A stretch of DNA of 64,000 bases from Rhodoferax sp. (GCA_024236015.1 JACKLK010000002.1:310001-374000), one strand, 5' to 3'; positions 8,325 through 17,428 are shown, numbered from the stretch's first letter. The notes: generated from the letters alone by a model not told the origin. Numbers and translations are program-made.

Positions 8325-9002
8325 TCAGCTGCCGAGCGAAACGCCCCAGGCCACCAGGCCGGCACAGGCCGCCAGCACCACCGCCGCTGCCAGCCGGGAC
8401 ACGGCATCGTCGCGCGAGCCCGGCACGCTGGCGCCGGCAACGGACTTGTCGCCGTCGATCATCGGCTTGACCAGGTTGTTCCGCTTGGCAAAGTAGTAGT
8501 AGGCGATGGCCAGCAGGTGCAACACGATCAGGGCGATCAGTGCGAACTTGCCGTAGGTCTTGTGGTAGGTGGTCGCCAGCGACACCGTCGCGTTCGACAC
8601 GTACAGGGCGAAGGGACCGACCGCCGCGATCTCGTCATCGCTGATGACGCCGGACGACACCTGTGCGATCAGGAAAACCAGCATCGCGAACACCGAAGCG
8701 GCGCCCAGCGGGTTGTGGCCCACGCCGTGTTCCGGCCGGCCCTGGCCGCGGAAATACCGCACCACCGTGCCAGGCGCGTAGAGAAAGCTCGAGAAGCGCG
8801 ACCAGCGCCCGCCGACCACGCCCCATACCAGGCGGAACAGCAGCAAGGTGGCGATGGAGAATCCGAAGCGGAAATGCCAGACCATGGCGTTGCCGCCGAT
8901 CTGGCTGGTGACCACGGAGCCGATGATGCACGCGACCAGCAACCAGTGGAACAGCCGGGTTGGAAGATCCCAGACCCGGATGGTAGTGCTTGCATCTTGC
9001 AT
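8325..9002 (-). CDS. Cytochrome b561-domain membrane protein
   Basis: A di-haem b-type cytochrome of the b561 / Ni,Fe-hydrogenase cytochrome b-like family, likely to move electrons across the inner membrane. From the start at 9002 the sequence is MQDASTTIRVWDLPTRLFHW, where the LFHW histidine, the following MVWHFRFGFS and the later HKTYGKFALIALIVLHLLAI supply the haem-ligand histidines. About four core helices are seen, plus a fifth at the C-terminus. A start at 9050 would add 16 residues and cannot be excluded. The partner electron donor is not encoded nearby. Confidence 0.85.
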   Translation of the reverse strand: MQDASTTIRVWDLPTRLFHWLLVACIIGSVVTSQIGGNAMVWHFRFGFSIATLLLFRLVWGVVGGRWSRFSSFLYAPGTVVRYFRGQGRPEHGVGHNPLGAASVFAMLVFLIAQVSSGVISDDEIAAVGPFALYVSNATVSLATTYHKTYGKFALIALIVLHLLAIAYYYFAKRNNLVKPMIDGDKSVAGASVPGSRDDAVSRLAAAVVLAACAGLVAWGVSLGS

Positions 9003-9203
9003 CGTTGGATGAATGTCCGCTCGAGGTGGAGGAAGCCGAGGCTGCTGCACACCCTGTGTCGCTGTTCATGACACGAGGGCGACATCTCATGGCCAGCATC
9101 GGCACTGATCGTAAAGTTTAAGGCAGATGCCCGGGAATTGCGTTGCCAGCCGCAGGCGATGTGGCGCAAGATCGGGGTTTATGCCGACAGACAGGGAACA
9201 ACC

Positions 9204-9908
9204 ATGGACCGACGACACTTCAACACAGCCACCAGCGCCATGCTGGCCTCGGTGATCCTGCTCGCGCACGCGCGGGCACACGCCTTGTCGCTCAGCGACC
9301 TGACCGACAGCGAAGCTTCGGACGGACTCAAGACCGCGCTGGAAAAGGGCGCGTTGGCGGCGATCAGCCTGCTGGGTCGCAAGGACGGTTTCCTGTCCAA
9401 CGAGGCGGTCCGGATCCCGCTGCCGGGTTACCTCGAGGATGCGTCCAAGCTGCTCAAGACCTTCGGCCAAGGCAAGCGCGTCGATGAACTGGTCACGGCG
9501 ATGAACCGGGCAGCCGAAACCGCCGTGCCCATGGCCAAGGACCTGCTCGTCGGAGCGGTCAAGTCGATGTCGGTGACCGACGCCAAGAACATCCTGACCG
9601 GCGGAGATACCTCGGTCACGGCGTTTTTCGCCGGCAAGACCCGCGATCCGCTGAGCGTGCAGTTCCTGCCGGTCGTGACCAGGGCCACCGAAAAGGTGTC
9701 GCTGGCCTCCAAGTACAACCGTGTCGCGTCCAAGGCTGCCGGCATCGGCCTGATCGGCAAGGACGAGGCCAAGATCGAAAACTATGTCACCGGCAAGACG
9801 CTCGACGGCTTGTACTTCGTGATCGGCGAGGAAGAAAGGAAGATCCGGCGCGACCCGGTCGGCACCGGCAGTGCCATCCTGAAAAAGGTCTTCGGCGTGT
9901 TCAAGTAA
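9204..9908 (+). CDS. DUF4197 family exported protein
   Basis: This 234-aa protein of unknown function matches the DUF4197 family. It has an N-terminal twin-arginine-like or Sec signal (MDRRHFNTATSAMLASVILL, with a likely cleavage after AHA), then LSDLTDSEASDGLKTALEKG, typical of the family, and a largely helical body ending ILKKVFGVFK. The ATG at 9204 follows GACAGGGAACAACC. It should be periplasmic. Neighbours give no functional hint; the family is widespread in Proteobacteria. Confidence 0.82.
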   Translation: MDRRHFNTATSAMLASVILLAHARAHALSLSDLTDSEASDGLKTALEKGALAAISLLGRKDGFLSNEAVRIPLPGYLEDASKLLKTFGQGKRVDELVTAMNRAAETAVPMAKDLLVGAVKSMSVTDAKNILTGGDTSVTAFFAGKTRDPLSVQFLPVVTRATEKVSLASKYNRVASKAAGIGLIGKDEAKIENYVTGKTLDGLYFVIGEEERKIRRDPVGTGSAILKKVFGVFK

Positions 9909-10019
9909 GGTTCCGCGGTGCCGGGCCGGTGCGCGTGCCGCACGGGGGCCGGCATCGGAACGGCGCGCGGTACGGCGCTCCGCGTGTCAAGGCGTGCGCG
10001 GCGGCTCCATAATCCGACC

Positions 10020-10547
10020 ATGCCATGTCGCCTTGCCCGTATCCTGACGGCTCTTCTCGTGCTCGGCGCCATGTCGGCCTGTGCGCCCACCTTCAACTGG
10101 CGTGAGTTGCCGATCGGCTCCACCGCGCTGCAGGCGCTGTTCCCGTGCAAGCCGGAAACCGTGACCCGCCCGGTGCCACTGGCCCAGGTTGAACGAGACG
10201 TCGCGATGCGCAGTTGCGACACCGGCGGCGTCACGTTTGCCGTCGCCCATGCCGCACTGTCGCAGCCGGGTCAGGCGCCCGCGGTGCTGTCCGACTGGCG
10301 CGCGTCGACCTTGTCAGGCCTGCGTGCCGATGCCGCCACGGTGTCGTCGGACCCGCCCGGCGGCCTGCCGGCGCTGCCGCAGCTGCTGGTCCTGCGCGTG
10401 GCGGGTGCACCCGGTGACGCACAGGCACGCAGCCTGCTTGGCGTGTGGTTCGCCACCGGACGCGACGTGTTCGCCGCCTTCGTGATGGGCCCGGCGATTC
10501 CGCCCGAGGCGGCCGAGACGTTCTTCTCCGGGCTGCGCCTGCGATGA
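10020..10547 (+). CDS. Putative lipoprotein, Burkholderiales-type, function unknown
   Basis: A 175-aa protein with an N-terminal signal MPCRLARILTALLVLGAMSA followed by Cys21, giving a lipobox-like MSAC site for lipidation. The mature part contains FNWRELPIGSTALQALFPCK and a domain that resembles small uncharacterised lipoproteins found next to PTS genes in related bacteria. There is no recognised catalytic motif. The stop overlaps the MFS transporter start by four bases, so the two are coupled. No function is assigned. Confidence 0.75.
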   Translation: MPCRLARILTALLVLGAMSACAPTFNWRELPIGSTALQALFPCKPETVTRPVPLAQVERDVAMRSCDTGGVTFAVAHAALSQPGQAPAVLSDWRASTLSGLRADAATVSSDPPGGLPALPQLLVLRVAGAPGDAQARSLLGVWFATGRDVFAAFVMGPAIPPEAAETFFSGLRLR

Positions 10548-11776
10548 CCGTCCTGTCCAGACGCACCGCCATTGCGGTGTTCCTGTCCTTTGCCTGCGCC
10601 TATTTCCTGTCGGCGCTGATCCGCGCCATCACGGCCACGTTGTCTCCGCAGCTGACGCAGGAGTTCGCGCTGCATGCGCGTGACCTGGGATTGCTGGCCG
10701 GCGGATATTTCCTGGGCTTTTCCGCCACGCAGTTGCCGCTGGGCACCTGGCTGGACCGGTATGGACCAAAACGCGTGTTGTTGTGTTTTCTCGCGGTGGC
10801 GGTGCTTGGATGCCTGGCGTTTGCCTGGGCGAGCAGCTTTGCCGGACTTCTGGCGGCCCGGGTCCTGTGTGGTGTCGGCCTGAGCGCGTGCCTGATGGCA
10901 CCCCTGACCGGCTACCGGCGCTGGTTCGCGCCGGCCATCCAGACCCGCAGCAATGCCTGGATGCTGATGACCGGCTCCAGCGGCATGGTGGCGTCCACGC
11001 TGCCGGTGCAGTGGCTGTTGCCGTTGACCGGATGGCGGCCCATGTTCCTGGCGTTGGCCGTGCTGATGGCCTTGTCGATGCTGCTCATCGCCTGGCGGGT
11101 ACCGGCATGGCATGGCACCGGCCATCCGGCCTCCACGGTGGCCACCAGCGGCTACCGGGCGGTCTGGGCCGATGCGTATTTCCGCCGCATGGCGCCCCTG
11201 GGCTTCTTCTGCTATGGCGGCTTGCTGGCCATCCAGACCTTGTGGGCGGCGCCGTGGATGGAGCGCATCGCGGGTTTTTCGCCGCTGCAATCTGCCACCG
11301 GCCTGTTCTGGATCAACATCGCGATGTTGTGCACGTTCTGGGCCTGGGGCATGGTCGGGCCACGGCTTGCCCGCAGCGGCCTGCATGCCGACGTCCTGAT
11401 CGCGTGGGGCCTGCCGTCGAGTTTTGTCGTGATGGCGATCGTCATCGCCACGCCGCTCGGTTCGGGTCCGGCCGCCGGGGTGATGCTTGCGCTGTATTGC
11501 GTGTGCTGCAGCTTCGTCACGCCCTCGCAACCCGCGGTCGGGCTGGCCTTCGGCCCCGAACTGGCCGGGCGCGCCCTGACGGCCTTCAATCTGCTGATTT
11601 TCCTGGGCGTGTTCTCGATCCAGTGGGGCATCGGCCTGGCGATCGACGCATTGATGGCGCTGGGTTGGTCCGAAGCCGGCGCCTATCGCATGGCGTTCGG
11701 ACTCTTCCTGGCTTGCGGTATTGCGTCGTACCTGCATTTCCTGCGTCGCCCGCGCCATAATCAGACGACACCATGA
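10544..11776 (+). CDS. MFS transporter
   Basis: A 410-residue Major Facilitator Superfamily carrier. The start at 10544 (MTVLSRRTAIAVFLSFACAY) overlaps the upstream lipoprotein stop by four bases. About twelve hydrophobic helices are seen. The loop between helices 2 and 3 carries the MFS signature LGTWLDRYGPKRVLL (GXXXDRXGRK-like). The substrate is unknown; similarity to nitrate/nitrite or cyanate-type MFS carriers cannot be resolved by eye. It overlaps the EIIA gene start by four bases, so lipoprotein, transporter and PTS genes may form one transcript. Confidence 0.88.
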   Translation: MTVLSRRTAIAVFLSFACAYFLSALIRAITATLSPQLTQEFALHARDLGLLAGGYFLGFSATQLPLGTWLDRYGPKRVLLCFLAVAVLGCLAFAWASSFAGLLAARVLCGVGLSACLMAPLTGYRRWFAPAIQTRSNAWMLMTGSSGMVASTLPVQWLLPLTGWRPMFLALAVLMALSMLLIAWRVPAWHGTGHPASTVATSGYRAVWADAYFRRMAPLGFFCYGGLLAIQTLWAAPWMERIAGFSPLQSATGLFWINIAMLCTFWAWGMVGPRLARSGLHADVLIAWGLPSSFVVMAIVIATPLGSGPAAGVMLALYCVCCSFVTPSQPAVGLAFGPELAGRALTAFNLLIFLGVFSIQWGIGLAIDALMALGWSEAGAYRMAFGLFLACGIASYLHFLRRPRHNQTTP

Positions 11777-12219
11777 CTGCAGGCCTGTTGATCATTGCCC
11801 ATTCCCCGCTGGCCAGTGCGCTGCGCCAGTCGGTACTGCATGTGTTCCCCGACGGGGCGCCCCATGTGGTCGCACTGGACATCGACAGCGACCTGCCGTT
11901 CGAACAGCTGGTCGACGCTGCGCGCAGCGCGATGCAGTCGATCGATACGCCGCGCACACTGGTCCTGACCGACGTGTTCGGCGCCACGCCGTGCAACGTG
12001 GCGCAGAAGCTGGTGGACGGCGTGCATGCGCGCCTGATTGCCGGCGTCAACCTGCCGATGCTGCTGCGCGCCATGACCTACCGGCGCGAGCCGCTCGAGG
12101 CCCTGGTCGCCCGTGCCATGGCCGGCGGCGTGCAGGGCGTGATGCAGGTGGCGACCGCCGCTCCCCAGAACCAGCCCCGAAAGAAAAATGATCAAGACCC
12201 CGGTGACCATCAGCAATAG
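11773..12219 (+). CDS. PTS EIIA component (mannose/fructose family)
   Basis: A 148-residue EIIA-Man-type domain. The phosphorylatable His10 lies in LLIIAHSPLASALRQS and a second conserved motif is VLTDVFGATPCN. No EIIB or EIIC is present in this window. In betaproteobacteria this EIIA-HPr-EI set is known to act in regulation rather than sugar uptake. Its reading frame runs 32 bases into ptsH, so its last residues (KNDQDPGDHQQ) are encoded by the same DNA as the start of HPr. Confidence 0.92.
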   Translation: MTAGLLIIAHSPLASALRQSVLHVFPDGAPHVVALDIDSDLPFEQLVDAARSAMQSIDTPRTLVLTDVFGATPCNVAQKLVDGVHARLIAGVNLPMLLRAMTYRREPLEALVARAMAGGVQGVMQVATAAPQNQPRKKNDQDPGDHQQ

Positions 12220-12457
12220 GCTGGGATTGCATGCGCGTGCCTCGGCCAAGCTGACCAAGCTTGCCGGCAGTTTTTCCAGCGAGGTCTGGATGTCGCGTGG
12301 CGAACGCCGCGTCAATGCCAAGAGCATCATGGGCGTCATGATGCTCGCCGCGGGCATGGGTGCGACGGTCGAGATCGAGACCGATGGCGCAGACGAGCAG
12401 GCGGCGATGGATGCCCTGGTGGCCTTGATCGACGACAAGTTCGGGGAGGGCGAGTGA
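12188..12457 (+). CDS. ptsH: Phosphocarrier protein HPr
   Basis: HPr passes phosphate from EI to EIIA. The 89-residue protein begins MIKTPVTISNRLGLHARASA, with the active His15, and has the regulatory-site sequence NAKSIMGVMM with Ser46. The Ser46 site would fit an HPr kinase, though hprK is not in this window. It starts 32 bases inside the EIIA gene, in another frame, and its end overlaps ptsI by four bases, so the three products are tightly coupled. Confidence 0.97.
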   Translation: MIKTPVTISNRLGLHARASAKLTKLAGSFSSEVWMSRGERRVNAKSIMGVMMLAAGMGATVEIETDGADEQAAMDALVALIDDKFGEGE

Positions 12458-14226
12458 CGTTTTCCATCCATGGGCTGGCGGTCGCGCGGGGCATCGCCAT
12501 CGGCCGTGCGGTGCTGGTGGCGTCGAGCCGCGTCAACGTCGCGCATTACTTCATCAGCAACGACGAGGTGGCTGCGGAGATCGAGCGCGTGCGGGTCGGT
12601 CGCAATGCGGTCGTCGACGAAATCCACCGCCTGCAACGCACGATCAGCCACATGGGCCCCAAGGAGGCCCCGCACGAGCTGACCGCGCTGATGGACGTGC
12701 ACCTGATGCTGCTGCAGGACGAGGAGCTGATCCAGGGCGTCAAGCACTGGATCGCCGACCGGCTGTACAACGCCGAGTGGGCCCTGACGACGCAACTCGA
12801 GGTGATCGCGCGGCAGTTCGACGAGATGGAGGACGAATACCTGCGCGAACGCAAGGCGGACCTGGAGCAGATCACCGAAAAGGTGCTGGCCGCCATGAAT
12901 GGCAAGGCATCGCCCATGGCCCATGCCACGCTGCGTTCGCCCCGCAGGGCGGCGCAACAGGATCTGCTGCTGGAGACCACGGTCGACGTGCCGCTGATCC
13001 TGGTGGCGCACGACCTGTCGCCGTCGGACATGCTGCAGTTCAAGCAGAGCGTGTTCGCCGGTTTCGTCACCGATGTCGGCGGGCGCACGTCGCATACCGC
13101 CATCGTGGCGCGCAGCATGGACATACCGGCCGTGGTGGGCGCACGCATGTCCAGTCACCTGATCCGGCAGGACGACTGGGTCATCGTCGACGGCGACGCC
13201 GGCGTCGTGATCGTCGACCCGTCGGCGATCGTGCTGGCCGAATACGGCTTCCGCCAGCGCCAGGGCGAGATCGATCGGGGGAGACTGTCGCGCCTGTTGC
13301 ATACGCCGGCGCTCACGCTCGATGGCCAGAAGGTCGAGCTGCTGGCCAACATCGAGATGCCCGACGACGCGGCCGGTGCCATCCGCGCCGGCGCGGTCGG
13401 TGTCGGGTTGTTCCGCAGCGAGTTCCTGTTCATGGGGCGCAACGGCAACCTGCCCGGCGAGGACGAACAATACGAGGCGTACCGGCGTGCGCTCGACGGC
13501 ATGCAGGGCTTGCCGGTCACGATACGGACGGTCGACATCGGATCGGACAAGCCGCTGGACAAGGCCGCGCGCGATGATGCCCATCTCAACCCGGCACTGG
13601 GTCTGAGGGCCATCCGCTGGAGCCTGGCCGATCCGGACATGTTCCTGACCCAGCTGCGCGCCATCCTGCGGGCGGCTGCCCACGGCAAGGTCAACATGCT
13701 GGTGCCGATGCTGGCCCATGCCAGCGAGATCCGGCAGACCCTGTCACTGCTCGACCACGCACGCGCACAGCTGGACAAGCGTGGCGTGCCGTACGGGCCG
13801 TTGCAGCTGGGCGCGATGATCGAGATCCCGGCCGCGGCGCTGATGCTGGACGTGTTCCTGAAATATTTCGATTTCCTGTCCATCGGCACCAACGACCTGA
13901 TCCAGTACACGCTGGCGATCGACCGCGCCGACGAATCCGTGGCCCACCTCTACGACCCCCTGCATCCGGCGGTATTGCGTCTGGTGGCCGACACCATCGA
14001 ACGCTGCAATTCCCGCGGCAAGGGGGTCAGCGTCTGTGGCGAGATGGCCGGCGACATCGGATTCACCCGTTTGTTGCTGGGCCTGGGCCTGCGCAGTTTC
14101 TCGATGCATCCGGCCCAGATCCTGGCCGTCAAGCACGAGGTGCTGCGGGCCGATGCGGGCAAGCTCCAGGCCTGGGCCCGCTCGGTGCTCGAGGCCGAAG
14201 ACCCGGCGGCGGCATTCGCCGCTTGA
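12454..14226 (+). CDS. ptsI: PTS enzyme I (GTG start)
   Basis: EI takes phosphate from phosphoenolpyruvate and gives it to HPr. The 590-aa protein starts at a GTG overlapping the ptsH stop; TCGGGGAGGGC just upstream is the ribosome binding site. The phosphorylated His214 lies in GGRTSHTAIVARSMDIPAVV. The PEP-binding domain shows FRSEFLFMGRN and IGTNDLIQYTLAIDR, and the catalytic cysteine lies in SVCGEMAGD. The domain order and length are normal for EI. Confidence 0.97.
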   Translation: MTFSIHGLAVARGIAIGRAVLVASSRVNVAHYFISNDEVAAEIERVRVGRNAVVDEIHRLQRTISHMGPKEAPHELTALMDVHLMLLQDEELIQGVKHWIADRLYNAEWALTTQLEVIARQFDEMEDEYLRERKADLEQITEKVLAAMNGKASPMAHATLRSPRRAAQQDLLLETTVDVPLILVAHDLSPSDMLQFKQSVFAGFVTDVGGRTSHTAIVARSMDIPAVVGARMSSHLIRQDDWVIVDGDAGVVIVDPSAIVLAEYGFRQRQGEIDRGRLSRLLHTPALTLDGQKVELLANIEMPDDAAGAIRAGAVGVGLFRSEFLFMGRNGNLPGEDEQYEAYRRALDGMQGLPVTIRTVDIGSDKPLDKAARDDAHLNPALGLRAIRWSLADPDMFLTQLRAILRAAAHGKVNMLVPMLAHASEIRQTLSLLDHARAQLDKRGVPYGPLQLGAMIEIPAAALMLDVFLKYFDFLSIGTNDLIQYTLAIDRADESVAHLYDPLHPAVLRLVADTIERCNSRGKGVSVCGEMAGDIGFTRLLLGLGLRSFSMHPAQILAVKHEVLRADAGKLQAWARSVLEAEDPAAAFAA

Positions 14227-14299
14227 GACGTCGCGCGTCGCAGCGCTGGCGCACACTGCGCAACCCGGGCCGGTCACCGCCGCAGCGCCTGTCTCTGCG

Positions 14300-14316
14300 C
14301 CCCGGTCTGCCCGGGG
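14300..14316. terminator. GC-rich hairpin between ptsI and lipA
   Basis: CCCCGG pairs with CCGGGG around TCTGC between the convergent ptsI and lipA genes. There is no T-run on either side, so it is at best a weak terminator. It is the only structure I see in this 100-base gap. Confidence 0.25.
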
Positions 14317-14326
14317 CCCTCGGATG

Positions 14327-15328
14327 TCAGGCGGCCGTGGTCGGGTTCAGCACGCCGTGCGCCTGCTGGTCGGCGTGGTAGCTGGATCGGACCATGGCGC
14401 CAACCGCGGCGTGGGTGAAGCCCATCGCATACGCCTGCTCCTCGAACATCTTGAAGGTGTCGGGGTGCACGTACCGCTTGACGGTCAGGTGGCTGGTGCT
14501 CGGCGCCAGGTACTGGCCGATGGTCAACATGTCGATGTCGTGCGCACGCATGTCGCGCATGACCTGCAGGATCTCGTCGTCGGTCTCGCCCAGGCCGACC
14601 ATCAGTCCGCTCTTGGTCGGCACATCGGGGAACAATGCCTTGAACTTCCTGAGCAGGTTCAGGCTGAAGGCGTAGTCCGAACCGGGCCGTGCCTCCCGGT
14701 ACAGGCGCGGAATCGTCTCCAGGTTGTGGTTCATCACATCCGGCGGCGCGGCCTTGAGGATGTCGAGCGCGCGGTCGTCGCGGCCACGGAAATCCGGTAC
14801 CAGGATCTCGATGCGGGTCTGGGGGGACGCTTCGCGGATCTTGCGGATGCATTCGACGAAATGGCCGCTGCCACCGTCGCGCAGGTCGTCGCGGTCGACG
14901 CTGGTGATGACGACGTATTGCAGCTTCAGCGCGGCAATGGTGTTGGCCAGGTTCTGCGGCTCGTTGACGTCGAGCGGGTCGGGGCGGCCATGGCCGACGT
15001 CACAGAACGGGCAACGGCGGGTGCACTTGTCTCCCATGATCATGAACGTGGCCGTCCCCTTGCCGAAACACTCGCCGATGTTCGGGCAGGAGGCCTCCTC
15101 GCAGACGGTTACCAGCTGGTTCTTGCGCAGGATGTCCTTGATCTCGTAGAAACGCGTCGTCGGCGAGCCGGCGCGCACGCGGATCCAGGACGGCTTCTTC
15201 AGGATCTCGCCCGGCACCACCTTCACCGGAATACGCGAGAGCTTGGCGCCGGCCTTTTGCTTGGCGCTGGCGTCGTAGGCCTGGGGGGACTGGGCGTCGC
15301 GGACGACTTCGGGTGTTGGATTGGACAT
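14327..15328 (-). CDS. lipA: Lipoyl synthase
   Basis: LipA is a radical-SAM enzyme that inserts two sulfurs into octanoyl groups on lipoyl domains. From the start at 15328 (MSNPTPEVV) the protein has 333 aa. It carries both Fe-S motifs: CEEASCPNIGECF for the auxiliary cluster and CTRRCPFC for the SAM cluster, plus the C-terminal serine-containing VRSSYHAD that ligates the auxiliary cluster. The longer in-frame reading to 15526 lies inside lipB and is rejected. It is the last gene of the dat-ybeD-lipB-lipA operon, 17 bases after lipB. Confidence 0.97.
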   Translation of the reverse strand: MSNPTPEVVRDAQSPQAYDASAKQKAGAKLSRIPVKVVPGEILKKPSWIRVRAGSPTTRFYEIKDILRKNQLVTVCEEASCPNIGECFGKGTATFMIMGDKCTRRCPFCDVGHGRPDPLDVNEPQNLANTIAALKLQYVVITSVDRDDLRDGGSGHFVECIRKIREASPQTRIEILVPDFRGRDDRALDILKAAPPDVMNHNLETIPRLYREARPGSDYAFSLNLLRKFKALFPDVPTKSGLMVGLGETDDEILQVMRDMRAHDIDMLTIGQYLAPSTSHLTVKRYVHPDTFKMFEEQAYAMGFTHAAVGAMVRSSYHADQQAHGVLNPTTAA

Positions 15329-15345
15329 GCGGTGGTGGGCGGCCG

Positions 15346-16074
15346 TTACGGCGCCAGGTAGGTGACGAGCTTGCGGCTCAGCAGTTCCGCCGCCTCGGGC
15401 CAGGCGACCGACACCCCGATTGTAGAAAGATCGACGGTTTGCAGCCCTGCATAGCCGCAGGGGTTGATACGCGAGAAGGGTTCCAGGTCCATGGCGACGT
15501 TCAGCGCGACACCGTGGTAGGTGCAATGGCGGCTGACCTTGATTCCCAATGCCGCGATCTTGCCGAGCCCGGCGAAATCGATGGTGGCCTCGGGATTCGG
15601 GGCCGGGTTCCGTTCCTGGGTGGAGACGGCGGGCGCACGGCGTTGCGGGCGCTGCGGCAATCGGGCATGCGAGCCGGGGTCGTCGAGGCGGACATAGATG
15701 CCGGGCGCGCCGCCGACCCGGTGACCCGTGACACCGAAGTGGTCGAGGGTACGGATCACGGCCTCTTCGACCCGGTACACGTATTCCTTGACGAAGTAGC
15801 GGGCGCGCTGCAGATCGATCATCGGGTAGGCGACCACCTGGCCCGGCCCGTGGTATGTCACCTGCCCTCCGCGGTTGGTCGCCACGATCGGGATCGACCC
15901 GGGTGCGAGGATGTGTTCGGCCTTGCCGGCCAGTCCTTGCGTGTACGTGGGCGGGTGCTCACATATCCACAAGCTGTCGGCGGTATCGGTTGTGCGTGCG
16001 GCCGTGAAGGCCTGCATGGCCTCGTAGGTGGGCCGGTAATCCACCGGCCCCAACATGCGGACGTCCATGGCCAC
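15346..16074 (-). CDS. lipB: Octanoyl-ACP:protein octanoyltransferase
   Basis: LipB transfers octanoyl from acyl carrier protein to lipoyl domains, the step before LipA. The 242-residue protein has NRGGQVTYHGPGQVVAYPMI, the lysine region KIAALGIKVSRHCTYHG, and the catalytic cysteine in INPCGYAG. Between these is an insertion of about 30 residues, rich in Arg, Pro and Ala, that is absent from the E. coli enzyme and replaces a short loop. The start is six bases downstream of ybeD. Confidence 0.95.
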   Translation of the reverse strand: MAMDVRMLGPVDYRPTYEAMQAFTAARTTDTADSLWICEHPPTYTQGLAGKAEHILAPGSIPIVATNRGGQVTYHGPGQVVAYPMIDLQRARYFVKEYVYRVEEAVIRTLDHFGVTGHRVGGAPGIYVRLDDPGSHARLPQRPQRRAPAVSTQERNPAPNPEATIDFAGLGKIAALGIKVSRHCTYHGVALNVAMDLEPFSRINPCGYAGLQTVDLSTIGVSVAWPEAAELLSRKLVTYLAP

Positions 16075-16080
16075 GCGGCC

Positions 16081-16350
16081 TCACAACACCACTTTGACCA
16101 TGGGGTGGGTCGACAGGGTCCGGTACAGCTCGTCGAGTTGTTCCCGGCTGGTGGCCATCACGGTGATGGTCACACCCAGGTACTTGCCGCCGCTGCTCTC
16201 GCGCAGTTCGATCGTCGCGGCGTCGAATGCGGGGTCGAAATGCAGCGCCACCCGGGTGACCGCCTCGACGAACCCCTCGACCCGCTCCCCCATGACCTTG
16301 ATGGGGAAGCGGGACGGGTACTCGATCAGGGATGCATCGGCTGTTGCCAT
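16081..16350 (-). CDS. ybeD: YbeD-like DUF493 protein
   Basis: A small 89-aa regulatory-type protein with an ACT-like ferredoxin fold. The start at 16350 (MATADASLIEYPSRFPIKVM) matches the family start; an in-frame upstream ATG at 16398 lies in the dat coding region. It contains VTITVMATSREQLDELYRTL and ends HPMVKVVL, the conserved end. The gene lies between dat and lipB with gaps of only six to seven bases. The ybeD-lipB link is shared with E. coli; the molecular role is unknown. Confidence 0.9.
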   Translation of the reverse strand: MATADASLIEYPSRFPIKVMGERVEGFVEAVTRVALHFDPAFDAATIELRESSGGKYLGVTITVMATSREQLDELYRTLSTHPMVKVVL

Positions 16351-16357
16351 GGTGGCG

Positions 16358-17257
16358 TCAATCCGTGCTGGCGGCCTTGGCGTCCTGGTAGGCGGCATAC
16401 AGCTGCCTGGCGATCGGCCCCGGCTGGCCCCGGTGCGCCGCTTGGCCGACCGGCTCGCCGTCGAGCAGGGTCACCGGCAGCACCTCCTTGGTTGCGCTGG
16501 ACAGCAGCAGCTCGTCGGCGGCGAGCACTTCGTCGCGGGAGATGCGCTTGAGCTGGTAGGGAATGCCCAAGGTCTTGCACAACTCCTCGATCAGCCCGTA
16601 GCGGATGCCTTCGAGCACCAGGTTGTCCTTGGGCGTGCCGAATACGGTGCCGTCCTTGACGACCCAGACATTGCTGGCGGCGGCTTCGCTCAGATAGCCG
16701 TGGCGGAACATCACGGTCTCCAGGGCTCCCGCATCGAAGCTGATCTGGCGCGCGAAGACCGATCCCAGCAGGCTGGTGCTCTTGATGTGGGCCTTTTCCC
16801 AGCGGAAATCGTCCGCGGTGACGCAGGCCACGCCTTCCTCGAGCTGCTCCGGCGTCGGCGGGCGCATCGGGCTGGCCATCGCGAACACGGTCGGCGTGAT
16901 GTCGGTCGGCATCACATGGTCGCGCATGGCAACGCCGCGGGTGACCTGGATGTAGACGAGCTGGTGCAGTGCGTCCGGGGCGACGCCGGCCGCCTTCGCT
17001 CCGTGGCCGATCAAGCCCATGGCGATGCCGTGCCACTGCTCGCGCGTATGGGGATTGGCCATGCGCATCTCGACCAGGCTGCGTTCCAGGCGCGCCATGT
17101 GTTGTGCGAAGCGGAACGGGCGCCCGGCATAGACCGGGACCACCTCGTAGATGCCGTCGCCGAAGATGAAGCCGCGGTCCATGACGCTGATCTTGGCGTC
17201 GCACAGCGGTGTGAAGGCCCCATTGAGGTAGCAGGGAGTCGAAGGCAGTTGGTTCAT
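16358..17257 (-). CDS. dat: D-amino-acid aminotransferase, class IV PLP family
   Basis: This 299-aa fold-type IV aminotransferase probably interconverts D-alanine and D-glutamate or related 2-oxo acids. The start at 17257 (MNQLPSTPCYLNGAF) avoids a spurious 120-residue upstream reading. It shows SVMDRGFIFGDGIYEVVPVY near residue 30, the family motif, and TSLLGSVFARQ near the PLP-lysine region. Branched-chain or aminodeoxychorismate activity is possible for this fold, but the context with lipB and ybeD is the usual place of dat in Burkholderiales. Confidence 0.88.
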   Translation of the reverse strand: MNQLPSTPCYLNGAFTPLCDAKISVMDRGFIFGDGIYEVVPVYAGRPFRFAQHMARLERSLVEMRMANPHTREQWHGIAMGLIGHGAKAAGVAPDALHQLVYIQVTRGVAMRDHVMPTDITPTVFAMASPMRPPTPEQLEEGVACVTADDFRWEKAHIKSTSLLGSVFARQISFDAGALETVMFRHGYLSEAAASNVWVVKDGTVFGTPKDNLVLEGIRYGLIEELCKTLGIPYQLKRISRDEVLAADELLLSSATKEVLPVTLLDGEPVGQAAHRGQPGPIARQLYAAYQDAKAASTD

Positions 17258-17353
17258 GGCCGGATTATCAGGCTTGGCCGGTGCGCCACGGCAAGCGGCC
17301 TTGGCCGCGGCCCGGTCCGGATCGATCAAAATGCAACGTCGGCATCGATGTTC

Positions 17354-17382
17354 GCGGACCCGCGAGGGTTTGTACTTATAAT
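17354..17382 (+). promoter_or_regulatory. Promoter-like sequence of the atp operon
   Basis: A perfect -10 box TATAAT lies at 17377-17382, about 45 bases upstream of the atpI ATG. The -35 region is poor (CGGACC at the right spacing). It lies in the 171-base divergent gap between dat and atpI, where the operon promoter is expected. The start site is inferred. Confidence 0.5.
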
Positions 17383-17428
17383 CAAGGGCTTTGCGAAACT
17401 TCAGGCGTGTGTACGGGCGTCGTATTCG

